DNA from: Galeruca laticollis | Lineage: Eukaryota; Arthropoda; Insecta; Coleoptera; Chrysomelidae | Length of the DNA: 64,000 nucleotides | Direction: 5' to 3' | NCBI GenBank assembly: GCA_963921935.1 | Contig: OY998180.1 | Location: forward strand, 43,609,231 to 43,673,230 | Shown here: piece by piece, positions 56,684 through 64,000 of the stretch | Position numbering within the stretch: position 1 is the stretch's first letter | Layout: each line of letters opens with the position of its first letter | Made by a program: the position numbers and the translations under genes | Notes under the pieces: model-generated | What the model saw: only the letters and a program-made list of their open reading frames with translations | What the model was told of the DNA's origin: nothing | Databases searched by the model: none

Positions 56684-58063
56684 ATGAGCAATTCTAAACG
56701 AGTGGTTCACAGCCAGAGTCGTGAAATAATTTATAACGTATATAAATTCATGAAAGAGGAAAAGGAACAAGGTAAACTTAAACTTCCCCTAAATCGGTTA
56801 CAAGAAAGAGTAGCGTTAGCCACTGGTGTTGGGCTGAGCACCGCAAGAAGAATAATTAAAGAAGCTGATTTAAGAAAAAGTGGTGAAAAGTTTAAGTCAC
56901 CAAGAAAAAATATTATCAAACCATGCACCTCAAGAGGATCAGTAGATGAGTTTGAAGAGGAAATTATTAGGAGAATATTTTATTCATATGCAGCTATTCA
57001 CAGACGAAGACCAACGATAAAAGTTGTGTTTGAAGAAGTTAAAAAGGAAGAAGGGATTCATTTTACAGGGAAAATCGATTCATTTCGAAAATTGGTGCGA
57101 AAAATGGGATTCCGTTGGAAAAAAACCGAAGACAACCGAAAGGTCTTAGTCGAAAAATTTGATATCAAATCCAAACGAGTCGAATATTTAAGAAAATTGA
57201 AAAAATACAAAAAAGAAGGGCGGGAGATTTTATACTGCGATGAAACATATATTCATGGTTCACATACTGTACCAATGGCATGGGACGATGGAACAAATAA
57301 TTGTCTAAAGTCACCTGTGTCCAAAGGACAACGACTAATAATTTTACACGCCGGGGGCGTATCAGGCTTTGTACCCGGAGCTCTAACCATATTTAAATCG
57401 GGTCTTAAAACAGGCGGCTATCATGATGAAATGAATCATAATTTCAACAAGTGGCTTAAAGAAAAATTCATGGTGAACGTCACAAAGAAATCTGTCCTTG
57501 TGATAGATAATGCCTCTTACCATAATGTTTTGGTCGAACCAATTCCTAATTTTTCATGGAAGAAAGCATCTATGCAAAACTGGTTAAGGGAAAAAAGCAT
57601 TTTTTTCGAGGAAAAGGAAACGAAGGCTGAACTGTATGCAAAAATTCAATTAAACAAGCCAATTCACAAACAATATGCCGTCGATAAAATTTTAGCAGAA
57701 CGGGACATTCCAGTTCTACGTTTACCACCATATCATCCTGAGCTTAATCCTATCGAAAAAATATGGGCACTGGTGAAAAATCACGTCGCTGCATGTAATA
57801 CGACGTTTAAACTTGATGACGTGTTGAAAATGACCGAAGAAAAATTTAACCAAGTTGGGAAAGAACAATGGGAAAGAATTTGTGCTCACGTTGAAAAAGT
57901 CGAAAAAGAATATATGCGGAAAGAATATATAATGGATGAAGTGGAAGATTTCGTAATTTCACTAGAAGACGACAGTGAATCTGATTCCTTCTTATTTTCG
58001 GATGAAGACGACCCTGAGAATGAGGAGGAACTGGACGATTTAGGTTGCCAACCATTAATGTAA
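56684..58063 (+). CDS. DD82E (Sailor-type) transposase, intact
   Basis: 459 codons, ATG in AATCATGAGC. An N-terminal helix-turn-helix region (about 10-65, LNRLQERVALATGVGLSTAR) and a second DNA-binding part (about 90-155) precede the catalytic DDE domain. D186 lies in EILYCDETYIHG, D275 in VLVIDNASYHN and E358 in PPYHPELNPIEKIW. Exactly 82 residues separate D275 and E358, the spacing that names the DD82E/Sailor family of IS630-Tc1-mariner. The C-terminus (about 410-450) is strongly acidic. The ORF is uninterrupted and all catalytic residues are present, so it could be active or recently so. It is the only intact transposase in the window. Confidence 0.9.
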   Translation: MSNSKRVVHSQSREIIYNVYKFMKEEKEQGKLKLPLNRLQERVALATGVGLSTARRIIKEADLRKSGEKFKSPRKNIIKPCTSRGSVDEFEEEIIRRIFYSYAAIHRRRPTIKVVFEEVKKEEGIHFTGKIDSFRKLVRKMGFRWKKTEDNRKVLVEKFDIKSKRVEYLRKLKKYKKEGREILYCDETYIHGSHTVPMAWDDGTNNCLKSPVSKGQRLIILHAGGVSGFVPGALTIFKSGLKTGGYHDEMNHNFNKWLKEKFMVNVTKKSVLVIDNASYHNVLVEPIPNFSWKKASMQNWLREKSIFFEEKETKAELYAKIQLNKPIHKQYAVDKILAERDIPVLRLPPYHPELNPIEKIWALVKNHVAACNTTFKLDDVLKMTEEKFNQVGKEQWERICAHVEKVEKEYMRKEYIMDEVEDFVISLEDDSESDSFLFSDEDDPENEEELDDLGCQPLM

Positions 58064-58583
58064 ACTTTCATGTTTGGCTATTTTTACAATATTCTGGAAT
58101 TATCCTGTGTATGTATTTTCTTTTTGTTTTTTCACATTAAAATTTTGTGCTAATTAAATTTGTCACGAAAACTCTATGGCCTCTTAGTATGTTTTTTATC
58201 AAACCCCATATAAACAGATTTTGAAACCTTTGTTTCTTTTCTTTCTCTAAGTAACTATTTATCTTTTATTAAAATTATAACGTGTAATATGACAACATTG
58301 TTATGATTTTTTATTCATCAGGTATATAATTCTTTTTTGTAATACATTTCAAAGACAACAAAGCTTGTTTGTTTTTTACGTCCGTAACAATTATACTGTA
58401 AATGCAGTTAAATAAATGAGCTGAAACGCGCTACCCGTTTTATACTTTCAATTACAATACTGAAGTACCTAGACCCAAGCCAATATTTTTGGGTTTCACT
58501 TACAGAGTGTTAGCCGACTTCTCACTATCGCTTCGCGCAGGAATGGTCAAGGTCACTGTTCACGAGATAATCCAATACCTCTA

Positions 58584-59057
58584 GCAGCATGATTGTCACG
58601 GGCACACCCGAAAAGTAAGAAATTGAAATGGAAAAAGCTGCTGTTAAAAGAAAGCAGGAATTAAGGAAAATGAAGCGATGAAAACTGTCAAAAAAAGTTA
58701 TAGCCAATGATTCTGAAGATTCGCTAGCCGCTAGACATTGTTATGTACGAGATCTCAGAAGATGACACTGATTAGGAAGAAAAGAAGGAAGCAGAGTCTG
58801 ATGTCCAAGTAATTACTGAAGAAAGTTTGCAAAATCGATTAGAAAGGTGTCCAGAAGAACATGACTATGTTTTAGTGCAGTTTCCTACAAAGAAGCAAAA
58901 GCTTTATTATGTGGGGGAAATTGTAAAAGATAAAAATGGCGATAATGGATATTTAGTAATTTTTTTAAGGTTTAAAACTAACACATGCAATCAGTTCCAC
59001 ATACCAAATATTGTTGATCAGTCTCTGGTACAACAAAATGATATTATCAGCACCTAA
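58584..59057 (+). pseudogene. pogo-type transposase, C-terminal tail
   Basis: Continues the frame broken at 55673: SSMIVTGTPEK, a stop, then EIEMEKAAVKRKQELRKMK, a lysine-rich coiled stretch, and after further shifts EEHDYVLVQFPTKKQKLYYV, GEIV, GYLVIFLRF (to 59057). This last module (a YVLV.F..KK...YVGEI fold) closes many insect pogo-type proteins. Confidence 0.75.
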
Positions 59058-59401
59058 CATGAGTGGAACCACTACAAGACAAAAGTCAAATTATGCATTT
59101 CCTTACTAATTCGCTCTCATAAATATTCGTTAAAACTTAGCTATAGGTACAAGTTCTTGGAAATGTTAATTTTTAGTGTTTGTATTATTAAAATATATGT
59201 CTATCTTTTTTTGTGTGATTCCTTAAATTAAATCGTTGTTTTCGAAAATGATCCACTGTAAGCAGATAAGTGAACCACGGTGCACACCATCGTGTACACA
59301 GTGGATCAAATTGCATTTTTTTTAAATAATTTCTATCAATTTTTACATAAGTATTATTTCATAATATGTTATGAATTATCGATCTGGGATACTTACATTA
59401 T

Positions 59402-60534
59402 ACACATGAGTAGATAGATTCCTGGCTCATCTTGGACCACTACTTCCAATTTTCGCCACTAGACGGCGCTGGTGTCCTTGGCGGGCGATTCGGGACGCTG
59501 GTGACGTCACTGCGACGATATACAGGGTGTCGTAGATGGGCGTTGGCTGGGGTGACGTCACGCCCCCAAAACGGCCGTGAGTGGCTGGTGCGAACTTTTT
59601 CCGTATACAGTGTACGGAAAAAGTAGCGTCGCTACCATCGCCATTTTTACTCGAAAGAGTTTTCGCGTAATCGATAACGCCCTTTTGTCTGTTCGCGACA
59701 TTCTGTATATCGAACATCGTAGTGACATTACCAGCGCCCCGAATCGCCCGCCAACGATCAGCGCCATCTATATCGAACATCGTAGTGACGTCACAAGCGT
59801 CCCATTTGAATCGCCCCCCAAAGATCAGCGCCATCTACGACACGCTGTATATCGTCGTATGAAAATATTAGGATGATACCCCGTCACCCTAGGCTGAATA
59901 ATCTAACCATCATAATGCCGTTTGTTCGAAGAAAATCCGACCAATAATAGCAGAGACATGGGCCAATGCCTTTAGGACCTGCGCAGAACGTTAAAATACG
60001 TCTTTTCCGGTCGGTCGGTAACGGAAAGCATGCGCAGTATACGGAAAAAGTAGCATCGCTACCACCGCCCTTTTGGCTCGACCGTCATCGATAACGCCCT
60101 TTTGTCCGATGAAATTTTTCTTATGACGGTACACCCCCGACCGTTTTGGCAGTGCCCTACATCTCATCTTGTATATGAAAATAACCATCATAATGCCGTT
60201 TTGAAAATCCGACCATAGCAGAGCACCAATGCCCTTATGACCTGCGCAGAACGTTAAAATACGTCTTTTACGGTCTGCCTGTGACGAAAAACATGCGCAG
60301 TATACGGAAAAAGTTCGCACCAGCCACCCACGGCCGTTTTGGGGGCGTGACGTCACCCCAGCCAACGCCCATCTACTACACCCTGTATATCGTCGCAGTG
60401 ACGTCACCAGCGTCCCGAATCGCCCGCCAACGACATCAGCGCTATCTAGCGGCGAAAATTGGAAGTAGTGGTCCAAGATGAGCCAGGAATGAGCTCAGAC
60501 TAACATAGCTTATCTACTCACATGCAAACTTTTG
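59402..60534. mobile_element. GC-rich foldback MITE with repeated TGACGTCAC words
   Basis: ACATGAGTAGATA and TCCTGGCTCATCTTGGACC at the left are mirrored at the right (GGTCCAAGATGAGCCAGGA, TATCTACTCACATG). The arms are about 190 bp and nearly identical (59427-59615 against 60300-60480). Inside are direct repeats (GCGCAGTATACGGAAAAAGT at 59606 and 60034; CATCATAATGCCGTTT at 59909 and 60186) and at least five TGACGTCAC or close variants. It is far richer in GC than its surroundings. The long frames on both strands come from the repeat structure and are not called genes. Confidence 0.8.
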
Positions 60535-60608
60535 TAAATAAATGAGATTGTGAGACAAGCTTACAAGCCGTAGAAAAAAAGTGAGCCACTGTTGCCACCT
60601 TGACCCTA

Positions 60609-60844
60609 CATATAAAAGAAAATAGCTTTATTGAGATTTTTAATAACAACTTCAGTCTACTATCAGTTTATAAATGTTAGGAGCACTCACTTGAAAAGCA
60701 ATATTTAATATAAATATTTAGAAAAGACATGCATACAAAATGTCAACCAATCTTGTGATACTATCAACAATAAATAACATAATTAGGTACATACACATTC
60801 AACAACTACACAATACAACGACTATTATGTATAATGCATACAAA
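60609..60844. other. No gene seen
   Basis: AT-rich DNA outside the pogo-type element. Confidence 0.4.
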
Positions 60845-60985
60845 AAAGAAACAATTCTGCCTATTAGTTCCTCTTCCATTTCTACTACGCTATCGTAGAC
60901 AAGCGACTTCATGTAACCCCATAGGAAAAAATTAATTGGAATCAAATCCTGTGGCCTCGCAGGCCACATAACTGCCATCCAAACC
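60845..60985 (-). pseudogene. IS630-Tc1-mariner-type transposase fragment
   Basis: The reverse strand reads WPARPQDLIPINFFLWGYMK then SLVYDSVVEMEEELIG, the region around the last catalytic residue, in the same family as the pseudogene at 11218-11968 (WPARSPDFATNDFFFWGYVK). The catalytic Asp is Asn here. Only about 45 codons remain. Confidence 0.75.
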
Positions 60986-61229
60986 TAAACCCCCGTATTT
61001 GCAAGACAATAAAAATGGCGGAAATGACAATTGAACTTTAATGTATAATATAGCTTCACCTAATGGCTTCAAATTAGAACCTGTGTTACAGTAGAAGAAA
61101 TATACGAGTAAATTTTTTTTTAAGTAAAAACCTTTAAAATTTAGAACTTTTATAGAATGCATGCATTTTCAATTGACTTTAAAAATTTAAAAAAAAAATG
61201 TTATTGCCTTACCTGAATCATTGGAATCT

Positions 61230-62164
61230 TAATATTCACAATCATTTAAAACCCCATTAACATCACCACAATTTTCTGTTCCCGCTTTCGTGCTCTCCTT
61301 CAACGAATCAATTTGTAACTCTAGGTCTATAAAATATTTTTCATTGATTATTGTTTGACATTAATAATTTAATGCACCTTATTAGTAATAGATTGTTCTA
61401 ATATTTTTCCAAATAGAATTTTTGTTCAAATACCGCAAAATTTAAGTGTCACCCTCTAAATGTATAAGTTAAAAAACTGTACACGCAAACTTACCATTCG
61501 ATACAACCATAGGCTGCACCCCATCAATACCACAAATTTCTGGAATGGTAATAAATTGTGCATCCTGGGCATTAATTTCACCAACAAATGTATTATCTTC
61601 GCAAAATATAGAGAAGCTTTGACCTTTGGCTTCATTTACTATCACTCCAATAGCACTTTCATGATTTTCTGTTCCCGTTTTATAACTTGCATTAAAATCA
61701 CAAAGTTGTTCCTCTGACTGAATATGACTTTCTTGTCCAGTTTTCTGGCTTGCTTATAAAAAATCAGAAACTTGTACCTCTGGATCTACGAAGTAAGTAC
61801 AAAAAGTCAACATTCGCCAATAATTCCATTAACAATAATTTACGGTACCAGTTCTGGAAATGCCTAAAACTAAAAAAAGTAATATCGATTTCATAATAAC
61901 TTTACCTTGCATATTTGTACCACCCTGTACAGTTTTAAATAAGAACTTACATTCAGACACAATCGTAGGTTACACTTGAATCTTGTATAACACAACTTTT
62001 TGAAATGTTAATAAATTCCGCTCTGGGTATCACCAATAAATTTATTGTCTTCGCAAAATGTCGAAACCTCTATCGGAACCTTTACTAACTTGGCTAAAGC
62101 ACGCAGTTTTTTGCCTCTTCCAGACGGATTAATTTTAATTTTATGTAACAACAAAGGCATACAC
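61230..62164 (-). pseudogene. Degenerate multi-exon gene with duplicated exons, unidentified
   Basis: Reverse strand. Exon A (62162 to about 61950) begins MPLLLHKIKINPSGRGKKLR and has FCEDNKFIGDTQSG, ending at a GTAAGT donor. Exon B (about 61790-61500) begins after an acceptor (CTTCGTAG) with PEVQVSDFL, has FCEDNTFVGEINAQDAQFIT and PMVVSN, and ends at another GTAAGT. Exon C (about 61325-61230) begins after TTTTATAG with LELQIDSLKES and ends in a stop. A and B share the FCEDN module and B and C share the start, with phase-1 junctions in all. A frameshift in A and a stop in B suggest decay. I do not recognise the protein. Confidence 0.5.
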
Positions 62165-62505
62165 CATCAAGTATCAAGTTTAAAATTCACCCTCTTTATC
62201 AAAATCTTGATTTAAAAAAAAACATAAACAATGCTTTCTGTCTAGGTATTATCGGCAAACTAAGACAATTTAGAAAGAAACACGAGTGAACGCGCGAAAT
62301 ATTCTAGATGCTACGCGTAAAACCCGTATTTGAAATGTACTAAGCAAAATCTACGTATTTAATTGCAAGTACGGGTTTATCCTATAGTAAAACAAAAATT
62401 CGTGAATTTTTTTTAGCATTCCAAATAACGGTTGAAAGCTCGATGAATAATAAATTTGTTTAATTTCTCACCAGCCCCACTGTTGACTGCTACAGTTTTC
62501 GATAA

Positions 62506-62506
<1 letters not shown>
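62165..62506. other. No gene seen
   Basis: AT-rich; possibly the 5' region of the degenerate gene at 61230-62164. Confidence 0.4.

Positions 62507-62566
<60 letters not shown>
62507..62566. repeat. (TA)n microsatellite
   Basis: About 30 uninterrupted TA units. Confidence 0.95.
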
Positions 62567-62568
<2 letters not shown>

Positions 62569-62820
62569 TGGGGATGTGGCAATAAGACACCAGAGTAAAC
62601 TCTTTCAGATATTTATTCCCGAGCTTTCGAATAACTTTTATTCATTTTCAAGGGCTAAAATTGATTGGTCAATGTTATCATTATTAACAATTAAATAAAA
62701 TGGTAAATACATAAAATCCATCGAGAATTTTGGCAAAGTTGTAAATTTTTATAATAAATTCTTTTAAACATAAATCAACGAAAAACTCAAAAAACAATAT
62801 GACAATATATACAATTTACA

Positions 62821-63365
62821 ATGGAAAGGGAAAATACAGAACAATCTTTACCTTTTATTGATACCAAATTTATTAGAAATAATGATAATAGAATCTTAAT
62901 TGACTGGTATAGAAAACCTCCCAGTTCTGGGAGATATATAAATTACCATTCATGTCATCCACGTAATACAAAAATTAACTTGATTAAACAGATAAAAAAC
63001 AGAGTCCTACAAATTTCTAATCCAATATTTCACCATAAAAATCTAAAAATACTTTACAAACTTCTCTATAATAACTCATATCCTTTATATCTTTTGAAAC
63101 ATGTTTTATACAATACTTCTGACAATAGAAATGACATTACTAATGACATAATACGAAACGAAGAAAACAGTGACATTATAACTACTAATAAAACATCTCC
63201 AACTTATATTTCTTTACCATATATAAAATCTGTCACACTTAAAAGTTCCGGAGTATTTAAACCACATAATATAAACATTGCGAATAAACAATGTATTACA
63301 ATAAATTCAATTTTTAGTAAAATCAAAGACAAGACTCCTAATAACAAATTAACTAATATAGTTTT
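62821..63365 (+). pseudogene. Penelope-like reverse transcriptase, C-terminal part
   Basis: Begins at LPFIDTKFIRNNDNRILIDW, then WYRKPPSSGRYINYHSCHP, INLIKQIKNRVLQIS and ILYKLLYNNSYPLYLL, the thumb and linker region of a Penelope RT, followed by TYISLPYIKSVTLK, which leads into the endonuclease in complete elements. Coding similarity ends at about 63365, where the repeat shared with 33750 begins, so the endonuclease is missing. The 37.7-kb copy shares the same WY.KE..SRY.N region but belongs to a different family. Confidence 0.8.
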
Positions 63366-64000
63366 TCCACTACTAGCTATGAAGTTGACACTTATTGCGT
63401 CTTCTAGCCAACTAAGAAGTTGATTTTCTCTATTAGTGGTTAACAATTTTTTCTACTGTTAACCTAGGTCAATAATGGACAAATTCAAATATTTTGAGAA
63501 TCCAGGGATAGTAGTTTAACAAAAACTTGTGCATCATAATTTTGTGTACCCAGGAGATTCTCTTTAACGTATTTGCTTTTTGAAATTACCTAACATGATA
63601 AAATTATTTGAATAAAAATGCCATTAGTTTATAATTCGCGCTCAACCAATAATGACTGATGACATCCCGTAACTACAACATGGCGATCATTACAAACGTT
63701 CGGTGCGTTCAGAAAACACCACCGTTGCGTGAATGTTCTGTGAACGCACTTTGATACATAACATTATACGCTAGAATTGTTTCTTCATAATAATTCCTGT
63801 TTTTTTCACAACTACTACGTCTTCTTACATTATAATCATGTGGTAATGGCTCCTGCAAATCTTCCATTGCATGGGTTATAATATTTCTGTTTGTATCAAT
63901 TGTATTCCCATCATCTAATAACGCAAGAATTAGATTGTATCTAGCCATCATTTCAATATTAATGTTTTCCAAAAAAATGATCGTTCAGCAGACACACGTC
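63366..64000. repeat. Second copy of the segment at 33750, running off the window
   Basis: Colinear with 33750-34370, including the junction AAACGTT|CGGTGCGTTCAG at 63698-63712. It continues past the end of the similarity with more of the coding region. Confidence 0.85.
63709..63972 (-). pseudogene. N-terminal fragment of a possible Harbinger-type protein
   Basis: MENINIEMMARYNLILALLD, NRNIITHAMEDLQEPL, then RRRSSCEKNRNYYEETILAY. The last part matches the frame at 34012-34326. The frame then runs into the terminal repeat. The tie to PIF/Harbinger rests on the TIR and 3-bp duplication of the 34-kb copy, not on a catalytic domain. Confidence 0.4.

Larger units (their letters stand above)
55676..58581 (+). 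mobile_element. DD82E (Sailor-type) transposon, 2.9 kb, apparently complete
   Basis: Terminal repeats of about 55 bp: GAGTTGTTGGAATATCTCAT then GAACAGTG at 55676; reversed at the right end, GAGGTATTGGATTATCTCGT then GAACAGTG. Flanked by TA on both sides (55674-55675 and 58582-58583), as usual for IS630-Tc1-mariner. The ORF at 56684-58063 is intact. Removing the element and one TA restores the reading of the host pogo gene (KKLGSSMIVTGTPEK). An ST172 right-end fragment (56019-56102) lies in its 5' region. Confidence 0.9.
52592..60608 (+). mobile_element. pogo-type DNA transposon, 8 kb with nested insertions
   Basis: 28-bp terminal repeats: TAGGGTCAAGGTGGTAACAG then TGGATCAC at 52592, and the reverse complement (GTGAGCCACTGTTGCCACC, TTGACCCTA) at 60581-60608. 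The word CACAGTGGATCA recurs inside (53960s, 54000s, 59290s). The transposase gene is in two pieces (54120-55673 and 58584-59057) because a DD82E element landed in it. A LINE end (52790-53700) and a GC-rich foldback (59402-60534) are also inside. Flanks fit a TA duplication only loosely. Confidence 0.75.

Noticed and set aside
59427..60476. Long frames on both strands (up to 161 codons)
   Set aside because: They lie within near-identical inverted arms with GC-rich repeats, appear on both strands and match no protein.
62575..62660. Second hammerhead in front of the 62.8-kb Penelope fragment
   Set aside because: CGAAAGCTCGGGAATAAA on the reverse strand looks like half a motif, but the orientation is opposite to the coding fragment and CTGATGA is missing.

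Overview
The window looks like AT-rich, repeat-dense nuclear DNA of an insect. The nuclear mitochondrial cox1 fragment at 30.47-30.67 kb translates as an insect-type COX1 under the invertebrate mitochondrial code (TGA read as Trp). The transposon mix (hAT, piggyBac, DD82E and pogo-type elements, Penelope, RTE and RNase H-bearing LINEs, Ty3/gypsy) is also typical of insect genomes. The order cannot be fixed from sequence alone; a beetle is only a guess. I see no complete, clearly host-encoded gene. Nearly everything legible is a mobile element, usually one nested inside another.

Layout. 1-3270: right-hand part of a foldback element (FB1), inserted in a second one (FB5, up to about 6014) made of 122-bp and 154-bp tandem repeats. 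6355-6615: CCAAT/CRE promoter-like DNA and a first exon. 9044-10687: hAT element with perfect 8-bp target duplication. 11218-11968: decayed IS630-Tc1-mariner transposase. 13843-14839: first copy of a tandem-core repeat family (called ST172 here). 15529-25353: a tyrosine recombinase gene split by an 8.8-kb foldback element, FB2 (16472-25273). 25886-27300: MULE transposase with SWIM finger, decayed. 30.47 kb: NUMT. 31.18-32.0 kb: pogo/Tigger relic with an ST172 copy inside. 33.4-42.3 kb: piggyBac pieces, a Harbinger-like TIR element, ST172 copies holding foldbacks FB3 (35543-38827, itself holding a Penelope element) and FB4 (40387-41446, itself holding a piggyBac 5' end). 43.6-44.4 kb: internally deleted Ty3/gypsy relic. 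48.0-50.7 kb: two ST172 arrays around an RTE fragment. 52592-60608: an 8-kb pogo-type element containing a LINE 3' end, an intact DD82E (Sailor-type) transposon, and a GC-rich foldback. 60.8-64 kb: transposase scraps, a degenerate gene with duplicated exons, a Penelope fragment and a segment shared with 33.75 kb.

How the parts fit together. The main result is a group of foldback elements (FB1-FB5) with different internal satellites but one architecture: a terminal motif resembling AC(S)TC(W)GTGAAGYTRGC, often followed by a C-run; 9-bp target duplications, seen on both sides for FB2, FB3 and FB4; and internal arrays built on a family-specific short word (TTTGTAC, TTTAGTGCT, TTTGTTGCT, TTTGCAC). 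Such duplications and long structured inverted repeats fit the FB/NOF-MULE type of element. Removing FB2 and one copy of its duplication restores an uninterrupted 337-codon recombinase frame, so the insertion can be dated relative to the gene. The only intact transposase in the window is the 459-aa DD82E protein.
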